Position numbers and translations under genes: made by a program. Below, one piece after another: positions 44,490 to 54,179 of a stretch of DNA of 64,000 bases (its first letter is position 1; each line of letters starts with the position of its first letter). Under the pieces are notes generated by a model. The model was not told the DNA's origin. It saw only the letters and a list, made by a program, of their open reading frames with translations, and made no database searches. Origin of the DNA: Streptococcus salivarius (GTDB lineage Bacteria; Bacillota; Bacilli; Lactobacillales; Streptococcaceae); contig NZ_CP009913.1 of the NCBI RefSeq assembly GCF_000785515.1, forward strand, positions 262,001 to 326,000. The letters run 5' to 3'.

Positions 44490-45743
44490 ATGACAAAAAC
44501 ACCTTTTATTACGGCTGATAAACTTGAACAAATCACTGCAGAGTTTCCAACACCTTTCCATCTTTACGATGAAAAAGGTATTCGTGAAACAGCGCGTGCA
44601 GTTAACGCAGCCTTTTCGTGGAATCCAGGTTTTAAAGAATTCTTTGCTGTAAAAGCTACACCTAATCCAGCAATCCTCAAAATCTTGAAGGAAGAAGGGT
44701 GTGGTGTCGATTGTGCGACCGATACAGAGCTTGTCATGAGTAAGAAAATTGGTTTTGATAGTAGCGCCATTAGCTTTACGTCTAATGATACACGTGCTGA
44801 AGAGTTTGTTTACGCGCGTGATATTAATGCGACAATTAACCTTGATGCTTACGAAGATATCTTTTTCTTGGAAGAGGCTGCAGGACTTCCTGAAACCCTT
44901 TCTTTGCGCTTTAACCCAGGGGGCGTCTTCTCTCTCGGTACTGATATCATGGATCATCCTGAAGAATCAAAATTTGGGATGACTAAGGAACAGCTCTTCA
45001 AAGGCTATGCCTACCTTAAAGAAAAAGGAGTGAAATCATTCGGTTTGCATGCTTTCTTAGCGTCAAATACAGTAACGAATGAGTATTACCCAACCTTGGC
45101 TGCTCAACTGTTTGAATTGGCGGTAGAAATCAAGAATGAACTTGGTGTTAGCCTTGACTTTATCAACTTATCAGGTGGTGTTGGAGTGGACTACACACCA
45201 GCCAATAAACAAAATGATATTGCCGTTATCGGTGAAGGGGTTCATGCTAAATTTGATGAAATCCTTGTTCCGAATGGTCTTGGACATATCAGTATTTACA
45301 CTGAACTTGGGCGTTTCATGACAGCACCTCATGGCCTTGTCGTTACTAAGGTTCTTCATATTAAGGATACTTATCGTCGCTATGTTGGTGTAGATGCTTC
45401 TGCGGTTAACTTGCTCCGTCCAGCTATGTACGATGCCTACCACCACATCACGAATATGACTAATCCAGATGGTGACATTCAAGTAGTTGATGTGACAGGT
45501 TCACTTTGTGAAAATAATGATAAGTTTGCTAAGAACCGTGAATTGCCAGAAGCTCGTATTGGAGATACATTGGTTATCCACGACACAGGTGCTCATGGTT
45601 TCTCAATGGGTTACAACTATAATGGACGTCTTCGTTCTGCAGAAATTCTCTACCAAGAAGATGGCACAGCTCGTATGATTCGTCGTGCAGAGACGATGAA
45701 TGATTACTTTGCCACTCTTGATGGTTTTGATTTTGATATTTAA
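44490..45743 (+). CDS. lysA: Diaminopimelate decarboxylase
   Basis: 417 residues. PLP enzyme that converts meso-diaminopimelate to L-lysine, needed here for both protein and the lysine-containing peptidoglycan of streptococci. The PLP lysine is in FFAVKATPNPAILKIL. Also present are VDCATDTEL, RFNPGG, FGLHAFLASNT, LSGGVGVDYTP and GSLCENNDKFAKNRELP (catalytic Cys-Glu). An ATG four codons upstream is in frame; GGAG is correctly spaced only for 44490. Transcribed alone and followed by a terminator. Confidence 0.95.
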   Translation: MTKTPFITADKLEQITAEFPTPFHLYDEKGIRETARAVNAAFSWNPGFKEFFAVKATPNPAILKILKEEGCGVDCATDTELVMSKKIGFDSSAISFTSNDTRAEEFVYARDINATINLDAYEDIFFLEEAAGLPETLSLRFNPGGVFSLGTDIMDHPEESKFGMTKEQLFKGYAYLKEKGVKSFGLHAFLASNTVTNEYYPTLAAQLFELAVEIKNELGVSLDFINLSGGVGVDYTPANKQNDIAVIGEGVHAKFDEILVPNGLGHISIYTELGRFMTAPHGLVVTKVLHIKDTYRRYVGVDASAVNLLRPAMYDAYHHITNMTNPDGDIQVVDVTGSLCENNDKFAKNRELPEARIGDTLVIHDTGAHGFSMGYNYNGRLRSAEILYQEDGTARMIRRAETMNDYFATLDGFDFDI

Positions 45744-45746
45744 CAA

Positions 45747-45783
45747 AAAATAAGCTAGGCCTTAAAGGCTCTAGCTTATTTTA
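45747..45783. terminator. Terminator of lysA, overlapping the TetR stop codon
   Basis: AATAAGCTAG pairs with CTAGCTTATT, with an inner GCCT/AGGC stem. The stop codon of the convergent TetR gene (45776-45778) lies in the stem. Confidence 0.8.
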
Positions 45784-46318
45784 CTTTAATGATGACAGCT
45801 TCAAGAATGATATCGGCTAACTCCTCAGGGGATTCGATACAGCCTTCTTTGAGCCATAGTGTTAAAATGGTAACAATGGTGCTAACATAAACTTCCAATG
45901 AATATTTGGCAGGGATATGATAGCTTTGTTCCATGAGTTCTGTAACATTTTCAATATCAGAGTTAAGGATAGTCTCGATAATGAATTCACGAATCATCTC
46001 ATTGATGTTTGGAATGTGTGTCATCAAGGTAAGACAGAGTTTTTGATTTTCCTTAAGATATCGTAGCATTTCAGTGACAACACCTTCTTGGTAGGTCATG
46101 TCTTCCTGAAGAATGCTTGAAATTTTATCTAAAATCTTTGAGAAGGTTGTTTCAACCAAATCTTCCTTATTTGAATAGTAGTAGTAGAAGGTTGGTCTGC
46201 TGAGATTTGCCTTCTTGATGATATCTGTGATGCTGATTTGTTCGAGTGAACTCTCCTCTAAGAGTTCAATAAATGCGTTGACAATTTTTCGTTCGGAAAT
46301 AGTTGCTTCCTTGAGCAT
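45776..46318 (-). CDS. TetR-family transcriptional regulator
   Basis: 180 residues. TetR helix-turn-helix at about 8-55 (NAFIELLEESSLEQISITDI; IKKANLSRPTFYYYYSNKED). The C-terminal ligand domain is all-helical and not assignable. AAGGGG precedes the ATG. No target gene lies on the same strand. The 246-base intergenic region upstream carries two TTATATAA sites and a CTTACAA/TTGTAAG inverted repeat that could be its operators. Ligand unknown. Confidence 0.88.
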   Translation of the reverse strand: MLKEATISERKIVNAFIELLEESSLEQISITDIIKKANLSRPTFYYYYSNKEDLVETTFSKILDKISSILQEDMTYQEGVVTEMLRYLKENQKLCLTLMTHIPNINEMIREFIIETILNSDIENVTELMEQSYHIPAKYSLEVYVSTIVTILTLWLKEGCIESPEELADIILEAVIIKVK

Positions 46319-46330
46319 AAATAAACCCCT

Positions 46331-46416
46331 TTATATAAACATAATAATAATTCCACAACTTATATAATAACCTATTTTTTTTTCTAGAAATCTTACAAGT
46401 CCTTTACAGTTGTAAG
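46331..46416. promoter_or_regulatory. Repeats upstream of tetR, possible operators
   Basis: TTATATAA occurs at 46331-46338 and 46360-46367. CTTACAA (46392-46398) and TTGTAAG (46410-46416) form an inverted repeat with an 11-base spacer. All lie between the TetR start and the next gene. No further gene is visible in 46319-46564. Confidence 0.4.
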
Positions 46417-46523
46417 CGAAAAATACTGAAAGTCTCATTTTATCGGTATTTTAAACGAAAAAACTATTTTTCTAGACGTTTTTAAGAATCAACGTCTTAT
46501 TTGTCAGTAGGGGCCATTTTTGC

Positions 46524-46529
46524 TATAAT
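46524..46529 (+). promoter_or_regulatory. Extended -10 box of the UPF0154 gene
   Basis: TGCTATAAT, 35 bases before the start codon. Confidence 0.65.
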
Positions 46530-46564
46530 ATAAGGTAAATCAACGTTATAGGAGAAATGAATTT

Positions 46565-46816
46565 ATGAACACCGTCCTTTGGATTATTCTTGTTTTTGTA
46601 GCCCTTTTGGGTGGTTTTTATGGAGGCGCATACTTTGCCCGCAAACAAATGGAGAAAGAATTGGCTGAAAATCCTCGTTTGAATGTGGACGCTGTTCGTA
46701 CCATGATGTCAGCTGCGGGTCAAAAACCAAATGAAGCAAAAGTGCGTCAAACATATAACCAAATTATCAAACAACAAAAACAAGCACTTGCAGATAGCAA
46801 GAAAAAGAAAAAATAA
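46565..46816 (+). CDS. UPF0154 (YneF-like) small membrane protein
   Basis: 83 residues. One N-terminal membrane helix (about 4-24, [20 protein letters not shown]), then a cytoplasmic segment with the family's conserved [20 protein letters not shown] and a Lys-rich tail. This is the YneF/UPF0154 family; function unknown. AGGAG precedes the ATG. A hairpin with T-run separates it from murI, but read-through is possible. Confidence 0.9.
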   Translation: MNTVLWIILVFVALLGGFYGGAYFARKQMEKELAENPRLNVDAVRTMMSAAGQKPNEAKVRQTYNQIIKQQKQALADSKKKKK

Positions 46817-46821
46817 TGGTG

Positions 46822-46850
46822 GGGAGCTGGGACGTGAATCTCAGCTTTTT
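46822..46850 (+). terminator. Terminator between UPF0154 and murI
   Basis: AGCTGGGA pairs with TCTCAGCT (one G-U) followed by five T. Confidence 0.65.
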
Positions 46851-46879
46851 ACATGTAACCTAGGGGATAAGGAGGCAAG

Positions 46880-47695
46880 ATGGATAATCGACCTATAGGA
46901 TTTTTAGATTCTGGTGTCGGAGGACTGACGGTAGTACGTGAACTTAAACGTCAGTTGCCTCACGAGTCTATTGTTTATATTGGTGACTCTGCTAGGGCAC
47001 CGTATGGTCCTAGACCGGCAGAACAAATTAGACAGTATACCTGGCAGTTGGTTAAATTCCTTCTGACCAAAGATGTAAAGATGATTGTTATTGCTTGTAA
47101 TACGGCAACGGCAGTAGTTTGGGAGGAAATCAAAGGAGCCTTGGATATCCCAGTGCTAGGTGTGGTTTTGCCTGGTTCTAGTGCGGCTATTAAGTCTAGC
47201 CAATCGGGTCATATTGGTGTCATTGGGACTCCAATGACGATTGCCTCTAACATCTATGAACAAAAAATTAAGCATTTGGCACCACAAATGAATGTCTTGA
47301 GTTTATCTTGTCCTCGCTTCGCCCCTATTGTTGAATCTAATGAAATTAACTCAAGTGTGGCTAAAAAGATTGTTTATGAAAGCATGGCACCTTTAGTCGG
47401 TAAGGTAGATACCTTGGTTTTGGGTTGCACCCATTACCCACTTTTACGTCCCATCATCCAAAATGTTATGGGGCCAAGTGTCAAGCTAATTGATAGCGGA
47501 GCTGAAACAGTTCGTGATGTTTCTGTTTTGCTCAATTATTTTGAGATTAATCGTAGCCGTGAAGTCGAAGACAAGACGGAAGAATATTACACCACGGCTA
47601 GTGTGCTAGGTTTTAAAGAAATCGCAGAACAATGGCTGGGTGAAGAAGTTGCTGTCCAACATGTCGATTTGGACAAGGAGTTAGAAAATGACTAA
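46880..47695 (+). CDS. murI: Glutamate racemase
   Basis: 271 residues. Makes D-glutamate for the second position of the peptidoglycan stem peptide. N-terminal [20 protein letters not shown]; the two catalytic cysteines are in [11 protein letters not shown] and [18 protein letters not shown] lies before the ATG. It heads a tightly packed operon (murI, rdgB, yfcE, cbpB, xerD-like, scpA, scpB) and overlaps the next gene by 8 bases. Confidence 0.96.
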   Translation: MDNRPIGFLDSGVGGLTVVRELKRQLPHESIVYIGDSARAPYGPRPAEQIRQYTWQLVKFLLTKDVKMIVIACNTATAVVWEEIKGALDIPVLGVVLPGSSAAIKSSQSGHIGVIGTPMTIASNIYEQKIKHLAPQMNVLSLSCPRFAPIVESNEINSSVAKKIVYESMAPLVGKVDTLVLGCTHYPLLRPIIQNVMGPSVKLIDSGAETVRDVSVLLNYFEINRSREVEDKTEEYYTTASVLGFKEIAEQWLGEEVAVQHVDLDKELEND

Positions 47696-48662
47696 ATCAA
47701 TTTTTGAATATAAAGACGAACAAGACTGGTATTTGGCTAGTTTTGGAAGCTACAATCACTTGACTTGTTTTGGTGGTGATGAGGCCTATGAGCAATTTGT
47801 TGACTTTTTCCAAGCTTTGACTAACGTTTTGGCTGTTAGTGGCTTTCAGTTACATATTGCGAAACATTCTTCAGACCTTCGCTTGGTATCCTTTATTTTG
47901 GATTGCTTGAAAGAGGAAACTGGTCGTGACCTAGCTGTTACGCAACATCAAGGGGCTTTGGTAGTTAGTGAAGGAGATAAGCTTGTCTATGTGCATGTGC
48001 CTAGAGAAGGTGTTGCCTTGAGTGATTTCTTTGGTTCTGATAACAAATCAGACTTTGGTGATGTCCTATTGATTGCGACACGCAATGAAGGAAAAACCAA
48101 GGAATTTCGTAAACTATTTGGAAAACTAGGCATTAAGGTAGAGAATCTTAATGATTATCCAGACCTTCCTGAAGTTGCTGAAACGGGTATGACCTTTGAA
48201 GAAAATGCACGCTTGAAGGCGGAAACCATTTCTGAATTAACAGGTAAAATGGTCCTTTCAGATGATTCTGGTTTGCAGGTAGATGTTCTTGGAGGTTTAC
48301 CAGGAGTTTGGTCTGCACGCTTTGCAGGTCCTGATGCTACGGATGCTGAAAATAATGCTAAATTATTGCACGAGCTAGCTATGGTGCTTGATGATAGCAA
48401 ACGTACTGCGAACTTCCATACAACCCTAGTTGTTGCGGCCCCTGGACGTGATAGTTTGGTTGTTGATGCCGACTGGAAGGGTTATATTGGCCGAGAACCT
48501 AAAGGTGACAATGGTTTTGGTTATGATCCACTCTTTTTAGTTGGTAATACGGGGAAAACGGCAGCAGAGCTTTCTGCAGAAGAGAAAAATGAACAATCTC
48601 ACCGTGGACAAGCTGTTAAGAAACTTATGGAGGTCTTCCCAGCATGGCAGAACAAACAATAA
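47688..48662 (+). CDS. rdgB: XTP/dITP diphosphatase with N-terminal extension
   Basis: 324 residues. The C-terminal 200 residues are a complete HAM1/RdgB pyrophosphatase that removes non-canonical purine nucleotides: [39 protein letters not shown] and GFGYDPLFL. The first ~122 residues are an extra domain ([20 protein letters not shown] onward) found in streptococcal versions and without assigned function. It overlaps murI by 8 and yfcE by 19 bases. Confidence 0.93.
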   Translation: MTKSIFEYKDEQDWYLASFGSYNHLTCFGGDEAYEQFVDFFQALTNVLAVSGFQLHIAKHSSDLRLVSFILDCLKEETGRDLAVTQHQGALVVSEGDKLVYVHVPREGVALSDFFGSDNKSDFGDVLLIATRNEGKTKEFRKLFGKLGIKVENLNDYPDLPEVAETGMTFEENARLKAETISELTGKMVLSDDSGLQVDVLGGLPGVWSARFAGPDATDAENNAKLLHELAMVLDDSKRTANFHTTLVVAAPGRDSLVVDADWKGYIGREPKGDNGFGYDPLFLVGNTGKTAAELSAEEKNEQSHRGQAVKKLMEVFPAWQNKQ

Positions 48663-49165
48663 TCGTAATGAGCGACTCCCATGGAGAACGTGATATTGTA
48701 GTAGATATAAAAAATCGTTATCAAGGGAAGGTAGATGCTATTTTCCACAATGGAGATTCTGAGTTAGAATCAAGTGATCCTGTTTGGGAAGGTATCCATG
48801 TGGTTCGTGGTAACTGTGATTATGATTCAGGTTATCCAGAACGTTTGGTCGTTAAACTTGGTGATGTGATTATTGCACAAACACATGGTCATCTTTATGG
48901 CATTAATTTTACCTGGGACAAGTTGGATCTTTGGGCGCAACAAGAGGATGCAGATATTTGTCTCTATGGCCACTTGCATGCGGCAGCAGCTTGGCGAAAT
49001 GGTAAGACAGTGTTTATCAACCCAGGATCTGTTTCACAGCCACGAGGTCCTATCCATGAGAAACTTTACGCTAAGGTGATTATAAACAGTGAAAAAATTC
49101 GTGTAGAATATTACACACGTGACCATGAACTTTATTCAGAACTTACACAGGAATTTGAACGATGA
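48644..49165 (+). CDS. YfcE/MJ0936-family metallophosphoesterase
   Basis: 173 residues. Calcineurin-like phosphodiesterase with [24 protein letters not shown] and the C-terminal YGHLHAAA and [11 protein letters not shown] motifs that bind two metal ions. Physiological substrate unknown. The start lies 19 bases inside rdgB, and its stop overlaps cbpB by four bases (ATGA), so the whole stretch is translationally coupled. Confidence 0.92.
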   Translation: MAEQTIIVMSDSHGERDIVVDIKNRYQGKVDAIFHNGDSELESSDPVWEGIHVVRGNCDYDSGYPERLVVKLGDVIIAQTHGHLYGINFTWDKLDLWAQQEDADICLYGHLHAAAAWRNGKTVFINPGSVSQPRGPIHEKLYAKVIINSEKIRVEYYTRDHELYSELTQEFER

Positions 49166-49644
49166 TTGCTAAAGAATTTGAAGATTTTTTGTTGGCTCAT
49201 TTAGATAATTATTTAATTCCATCAGATCAGGTTGCTATTTTTATTGATAGTCACAACGCTGATCATGTGGTCTTGCTTTTGACAAGCAATGGTTATTCGC
49301 GCGTTCCCGTTTTGACTAAGGATAAGCATTATCTTGGGACCATATCTTTGACGGATATTAAGCGATATCAAGATGAACATAACTTGCAAGAGTGGGAGAT
49401 GGTTAACCGTGATATCGGACCGATGACATCAGATGTCGTGGAAACAGTGGAAGATAATGCCAATCTAAATGAGGTAATGCATAAGCTAGTTAATAATCCT
49501 TTCCTTCCTGTGGTTGACAGCCAAGGCATTTTCAAAGGAATTATCACACGAAAATCGATTCTAAAGGCGGTTAATAGCCTCTTACATGACTTTACACATG
49601 ACTATATCATCATTCCAAAAACAACTGACAACTCAGATCACTGA
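49162..49644 (+). CDS. cbpB: CBS-domain protein CbpB
   Basis: 160 residues consisting of two CBS domains (about 15-75 and 85-148: [40 protein letters not shown]). In Firmicutes this stand-alone protein is CbpB (YkuL/DarB), which binds cyclic di-AMP and, when free, activates the stringent-response enzyme Rel. That role is transferred from the family. Start overlaps yfcE by four bases. Confidence 0.85.
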   Translation: MIAKEFEDFLLAHLDNYLIPSDQVAIFIDSHNADHVVLLLTSNGYSRVPVLTKDKHYLGTISLTDIKRYQDEHNLQEWEMVNRDIGPMTSDVVETVEDNANLNEVMHKLVNNPFLPVVDSQGIFKGIITRKSILKAVNSLLHDFTHDYIIIPKTTDNSDH

Positions 49645-50359
49645 TTTTCTGGCTACTAAGGTCATTTCGGAGAGTTCAAAGCAAGCTTATGCTTATGATC
49701 TTAAGCAGTTTGCAACGTCGATTTCAGGACAAATTGATCAAACCAGTCTTAAGCTCTATGAAAACCAACTGAAGGAATGGAAGCCATCTGTACAAAAGCG
49801 TAAGCGCTCTGCGGTCAATCAATTTTTGCTATACCTCTATCAAAAGGGTGAATTAGAGAAATTTTTCAAACTATCAGAGACGGTTACAATACCTTCTCAG
49901 GAGGATAAGTTGCGAATACTGGATCTTTCATCGCTTTATGAGGGGCGTGAAGGGGTTGGTAAGCTGTCTTGTCTGCTGATTCTAGAGTTGGGGCTCTTAC
50001 CTTCAGAGATTTTGGAGTTGGACTGGTCCGATATTGACTTGGATTTTGGTGTTGTAACTGTGGCCAAGGGAAGCACTAAGCGTGTTCTCAGACTTGAAGC
50101 AGATGTGAAGCAGTATTTGTTGGCTATTAAAGATGCGAACAGCCAGGGCTTGCTTTTGGGTAAGGTCTATACTCGACAATGGCTGTATAAGCAAATCCAG
50201 ACTTATGTTAGTGACTGTGGCTTATCGAATGTAACCGCTCAAGTCTTGCGTCAGCAATTTATTCTTAGACAGATTGAAAAGGGAACGGGCGCCTTTGAAC
50301 TTGCTCGTTTACTGGGACTAAAAAGTCCAGTGACCTTGGAGAAATACTATAAAACCTAA
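49586..50359 (+). CDS. XerD-like tyrosine recombinase protein, catalytically incomplete
   Basis: 257 residues. Has the SAM-like core-binding domain ([20 protein letters not shown]) and the C-terminal catalytic fold ([20 protein letters not shown]), but key residues differ. The first catalytic Arg of LRxSE is Pro (LLPSE), the HxLRH box reads AQVLRQQ, and LGH reads LGL. The Tyr-containing end EKYYKT remains. It is probably a structural or regulatory relative of XerD found in streptococcal scp operons. The start is uncertain: 49586 or 49598, both inside cbpB without a ribosome-binding site. Confidence 0.85.
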   Translation: MTLHMTISSFQKQLTTQITDFLATKVISESSKQAYAYDLKQFATSISGQIDQTSLKLYENQLKEWKPSVQKRKRSAVNQFLLYLYQKGELEKFFKLSETVTIPSQEDKLRILDLSSLYEGREGVGKLSCLLILELGLLPSEILELDWSDIDLDFGVVTVAKGSTKRVLRLEADVKQYLLAIKDANSQGLLLGKVYTRQWLYKQIQTYVSDCGLSNVTAQVLRQQFILRQIEKGTGAFELARLLGLKSPVTLEKYYKT

Positions 50360-51072
50360 TGGATATTAAGTTAAAAGATTTTGAGGGGCCACTGGATTTG
50401 TTGCTCCATCTGGTTTCTAAGTATGAGGTAGACATTTACGATGTTCCCATTGTTGAGGTTATCGAGCAATACTTGGCTTATTTGGCAACCTTGCAAGCCA
50501 TGAAGCTTGAAGTTGCTGGGGAATATATGCTTATGGCTAGTCAGCTCATGCTGATTAAGAGTCGTAAGCTTCTGCCCACAGTGGTGGAAGCTGAGCCTGA
50601 AGCAGATGATCCTGAACAAGAGCTCTTGAGTCAATTGGAAGAATATGCACGCTTCAAAGCAGCTAGTCAAGAGTTGGCTAAGCAGCATGAGGTACGAGCT
50701 CAGTATTTTTCAAAACCAAAAGTAGAATTGGTTTATGAAGATGTGACTCTGAATCAGGATAAGACCATTCAAGATATTTTCTTGGCTTTTTCAAAAATCA
50801 TGGCTGAAAAGCAAGAAGAAATTCGCCGAAATCACACGACTATTGCGCGTGACGATTATAAAATTGAAGACATGATGCTGATTATTGAGGAAGCATTTGG
50901 CTCAAAAAATGAACTACATTTAGATGAACTTTTCACCGATGCTAAAGATATGAATCAAGTAATCACCCTCTTTTTGGCAACTCTTGAATTGATTAAGGTA
51001 CATCGCATATCAGTACAACAGGAAACAATTTTTGGAACAATCACACTAAGAAAGGAATGGACGAATGAGTAG
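50359..51072 (+). CDS. scpA: Segregation and condensation protein A
   Basis: 237 residues. Kleisin subunit that bridges the two heads of the SMC dimer in chromosome condensation. N-terminal [20 protein letters not shown] is the ScpA hallmark, followed by YLVMA-like [17 protein letters not shown], a variable linker, and a winged-helix C-terminus ([20 protein letters not shown] in essence). Overlaps the XerD-like gene by one base (TAATG) and scpB by eight. Confidence 0.96.
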   Translation: MDIKLKDFEGPLDLLLHLVSKYEVDIYDVPIVEVIEQYLAYLATLQAMKLEVAGEYMLMASQLMLIKSRKLLPTVVEAEPEADDPEQELLSQLEEYARFKAASQELAKQHEVRAQYFSKPKVELVYEDVTLNQDKTIQDIFLAFSKIMAEKQEEIRRNHTTIARDDYKIEDMMLIIEEAFGSKNELHLDELFTDAKDMNQVITLFLATLELIKVHRISVQQETIFGTITLRKEWTNE

Positions 51073-51646
51073 TCACTTAGCACGATTAGAAGCTTTACTT
51101 TTTGTGGCAGGTGAAGATGGTCTTAGTCTACATGCTATGGCACAGCTTTTGGAAATGCCAGTGACAGGTCTGACTCAGTCCTTGGAAAAATTGCAAGCCA
51201 AGTATGAGGCAGATGAGGGTTCAGCTCTTTGTTTATTGGAATCGTCAAATACCTATAAGCTGGTGACTAAGCCAGATTTTGCAAGTCTCCTTCGTGACTA
51301 TTCTAAAACGCCAATCAACCAAAGTCTATCCAGAGCGAGTCTTGAGGTTCTCTCTATAGTTGCTTATAAACAGCCTATTACACGTGCTGAAGTCGATGAC
51401 ATTAGAGGTGTTAATTCTAGTGGTGCTATTGCTAAACTTCAGGCCTTCAATCTCATTCAAGAGGCTGGTAAAAAAGATGCTGTCGGTCGTCCTAACCTAT
51501 ATGCGACTACTGATTATTTCTTGGACTATATGGGAATTAACAGTTTAGACGAACTTGTGGCGATTGACCAACTAGAACTTGAAGAGCAGGAAACGAGTCT
51601 CTTTAGGGAAGATACTCCAGAAGAGCTTGAGGACTCGGACAATTAA
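51065..51646 (+). CDS. scpB: Segregation and condensation protein B
   Basis: 193 residues. Forms a dimer of winged helices that binds Scp[21 protein letters not shown] at the start, then [20 protein letters not shown] and [20 protein letters not shown] with [18 protein letters not shown] are diagnostic. The C-terminal tail is acidic. AAAGGAATG overlaps the end of scpA. Confidence 0.96.
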   Translation: MSSHLARLEALLFVAGEDGLSLHAMAQLLEMPVTGLTQSLEKLQAKYEADEGSALCLLESSNTYKLVTKPDFASLLRDYSKTPINQSLSRASLEVLSIVAYKQPITRAEVDDIRGVNSSGAIAKLQAFNLIQEAGKKDAVGRPNLYATTDYFLDYMGINSLDELVAIDQLELEEQETSLFREDTPEELEDSDN

Positions 51647-51705
51647 GAGTAAACCTTGTTGAAACTAATCATTAAAAAGAAAGAAACATAGCAGAGATGC
51701 TAGGT

Positions 51706-51737
51706 AGAAAGGATACAGCTTAAGCTGTAGAAAAAGA
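51706..51737 (+). promoter_or_regulatory. rluB initiation region with hairpin between SD and start
   Basis: AGAAAGGA (51706-51713) is 24 bases before the ATG, too far for normal use. Between them ACAGC-TTAA-GCTGT (51715-51728) can fold. With the hairpin formed the effective distance becomes about 10 bases. Confidence 0.55.
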
Positions 51738-52463
51738 ATGCGAATTAATAAATATATTGCCCACGCTGGTGTGGCCAGCCGTCGTAAGGCTGAGGAACTG
51801 ATTAAAGAAGGTCGTGTGACCCTAAATGGTAAGACCGTTACGGAATTGGCAACCATTGTCAAAAATGGTGACATTGTTGAGGTAAATGGTAGTCCAATTT
51901 ATAATGAAGAGAAGGTCTATTATCTTCTTAATAAACCACGAGGGGTTATTTCTTCGGTATCTGATGAGAAAAATCGTAAGACGGTGATTGACCTCATGCC
52001 CCACGTTAAGGAACGTATCTATCCTGTTGGTCGTCTTGACTGGGATACGACTGGTCTTCTTATTTTGACTAATGATGGTGACTTTACCGATAAAATGATT
52101 CACCCACGTAATGAGATTGACAAGGTTTATTTGGCGCGTGTCAAAGGTATTGCGACCAAGGAGAACCTCCGTCCATTAACTCGTGGTGTGGTCATTGATG
52201 GCAAGAAAACCAAGCCAGCACGTTACAATATTATCAAAGTTGACCATGAAAAGAATCGTTCAGTTGTCGAATTGACAATTCATGAAGGGCGTAACCACCA
52301 GGTTAAGAAAATGTTTGAATCAGTGGGCTTGCTCGTTGATAAGTTGTCTCGTACCCGTTTTGGAACCCTTGATTTGACAGGGCTTCGTCCAGGTGAATCA
52401 CGCCGTCTAAATAAGAAAGAAATCAGCCAGCTTCATAACGCTGCTGTCAATAAGGTCAAATAA
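51738..52463 (+). CDS. rluB: 23S rRNA pseudouridine synthase RluB
   Basis: 241 residues. RsuA-family enzyme with an N-terminal S4 domain ([20 protein letters not shown]) and the catalytic [19 protein letters not shown] containing the nucleophilic Asp. [13 protein letters not shown] completes the family pattern. It is predicted to modify U2605-equivalent in 23S rRNA by analogy with RluB. It follows scpB in streptococci and overlaps yidD by one base. Confidence 0.93.
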   Translation: MRINKYIAHAGVASRRKAEELIKEGRVTLNGKTVTELATIVKNGDIVEVNGSPIYNEEKVYYLLNKPRGVISSVSDEKNRKTVIDLMPHVKERIYPVGRLDWDTTGLLILTNDGDFTDKMIHPRNEIDKVYLARVKGIATKENLRPLTRGVVIDGKKTKPARYNIIKVDHEKNRSVVELTIHEGRNHQVKKMFESVGLLVDKLSRTRFGTLDLTGLRPGESRRLNKKEISQLHNAAVNKVK

Positions 52464-52711
52464 TGAAAAGATTTCTGATTGCCTTGGTCAGGGCTTATCA
52501 GAGATGGATTTCTCCCCTATTTCCACCGTCTTGTCGTTTTCGTCCAACTTGTTCGGTTTATATGATCCAAGCAATAGAAAAGCATGGCTTAAAGGGAGTT
52601 CTTATGGGAATTGCCCGTATCTTAAGATGTCACCCTTTATCAGAGACTGGAGATGATCCGGTGCCAGATTATTTTAGTCTAAAACGTAATAAAACTCCTT
52701 TGGATAAATGA
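52463..52711 (+). CDS. yidD: Membrane protein insertion efficiency factor YidD
   Basis: 82 residues. Small membrane-associated protein with [20 protein letters not shown] and [10 protein letters not shown], and the CHP(L) motif near [15 protein letters not shown]. It assists YidC/Sec-dependent insertion in other bacteria. The start overlaps the rluB stop (TAATG). The last codons lie inside a bidirectional terminator. Confidence 0.94.
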   Translation: MKRFLIALVRAYQRWISPLFPPSCRFRPTCSVYMIQAIEKHGLKGVLMGIARILRCHPLSETGDDPVPDYFSLKRNKTPLDK

Positions 52712-52727
52712 ATCCAAAGGAGTTTTT
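52691..52727. terminator. Bidirectional terminator between yidD and trkH
   Basis: AAAACTCCTTTGGAT pairs with ATCCAAAGGAGTTTT around AAATGA, with T-runs on both sides. It overlaps the yidD 3' end. Confidence 0.9.
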
Positions 52728-52733
52728 CTATGC

Positions 52734-54173
52734 TTAAGTTTTTGACCAAGTTTTTGGTAGGAAGAGGAGTAATAAAGGATAGATTTCCAAACGTCCTGCA
52801 ATCATAGCAAATCCCATGATAAGCTTAGATAAAGGACTGAAAATAGCAAAGCTATCACTCGTTCCAAGTAAAGGTCCAATGTTGTTAAAGGTTGAAGCAG
52901 CAGCACTTGTCACAATCAAGAGGTCTTGATTATCCAGTGACAAAACAGTGACTAAACTTAGTATAATGAGTACATATACAGCTAGGTATTTGAGAACACT
53001 GTGCTGCGTTTCTTTATCGAGAACACTTCCATTAATATGAAGTGACAGGATACGATTAGGATAGAGGCTAGCCAGGGTCTGATTTCGTGCAATCTTAGCA
53101 ATAATCATAGCACGGATAACCTTGAAACCACCAGCTGTAGAACCTGCTGACCCTCCGATAAACATCAGGAGGAGTAGGATATACTGAGAAAAGAGTGGCC
53201 ATTTGGTAATATCTGTCAGACCAAAACCGGTTGTTGTGATGATAGTTGACACTTCGAAAAATGAGTATTTGAAAGAGTCAGCCAAATTGTGGTAGATTCC
53301 AAAAATATTGAGGATAATTAAACCAGTTGAAATAGCCACAATCGCAAAGTAGGTACGTAGTTCTTCATCTTGGAAGAAAAACTTGATTTTGCGAAGGAGG
53401 ATATAGAAATAAAGGTTGAAGTTAACCCCAAAGAGTAGGGTACCAACAGTAACCACATAGGTAATCAGATCGCTGTGGTAGTGGGCGATAGAGTCATTAT
53501 AGACAGCAAATCCCCCAGTACCTGCGCCCCCCATAGCAGTGATGATACTATCAAAGATTGGCATACCGCAAAGCCAGAGAATAACAGCAAAAATAACGAA
53601 CATGGTTAAATAGATGATGTAAAGAATTTGAGCTGTATTTTTGAGCTTGGCCACGACCTTACCAAAAACTGGACCAGGCACCTCTGCACGCATAACCTCA
53701 TGGTGACCATTTTTACTGTTGTTCATGATGGCTAGGGCAAAGACCAATACCCCCATCCCTCCAATCAAGTGGGCGAAACTTCGCCAGAAGAGGAGGGAGT
53801 GGGTAAGTACTCCAGTATCTGTGAGAATAGTAGCCCCCGTGGTTGTGAAACCAGAGCTCATCTCGAAGAAGGCATCAATGACACTTGGAATCTGACCAGC
53901 AAAGACGAAGGGCAATCCTCCAAAGAAGGACCAGAGCACCCAACAGAGGGCTACAATAAGCATCCCTTCTTTGGTGTAAATATGGTAGTTCTTCGGTTTA
54001 AAGAGAGTACCAAGTACTCCGAGAAAGAGGAGAATCCCCATCGTACCCAAGATGCTGGCAAATACTTTGGCATCTTCTTGATAAATGAGGGCAACGATAA
54101 GTGGTACAACCAAGAGAGCAGCCTCAATAAGCAGAAGCTTGGCAATAAGAAAACGGACAATAGATCGATTCAT
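52734..54173 (-). CDS. trkH: Potassium uptake protein TrkH
   Basis: 479 residues with about ten membrane helices. Four repeated pore loops with filter-like sequences are visible: SSGFTTTGATIL, GAGTGGFAVYND, ITTTGFGLTD and TFNNIGPLLGTSD. GGSAGSTAGGFKV is a TrkH signature. It forms the ion channel part of the Trk/Ktr system. The start lies six bases after the trkA stop; the two form one leftward operon, and TrkA is the gating partner. Confidence 0.95.
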   Translation of the reverse strand: MNRSIVRFLIAKLLLIEAALLVVPLIVALIYQEDAKVFASILGTMGILLFLGVLGTLFKPKNYHIYTKEGMLIVALCWVLWSFFGGLPFVFAGQIPSVIDAFFEMSSGFTTTGATILTDTGVLTHSLLFWRSFAHLIGGMGVLVFALAIMNNSKNGHHEVMRAEVPGPVFGKVVAKLKNTAQILYIIYLTMFVIFAVILWLCGMPIFDSIITAMGGAGTGGFAVYNDSIAHYHSDLITYVVTVGTLLFGVNFNLYFYILLRKIKFFFQDEELRTYFAIVAISTGLIILNIFGIYHNLADSFKYSFFEVSTIITTTGFGLTDITKWPLFSQYILLLLMFIGGSAGSTAGGFKVIRAMIIAKIARNQTLASLYPNRILSLHINGSVLDKETQHSVLKYLAVYVLIILSLVTVLSLDNQDLLIVTSAAASTFNNIGPLLGTSDSFAIFSPLSKLIMGFAMIAGRLEIYPLLLLFLPKTWSKT

Positions 54174-54179
54174 GGCAGC

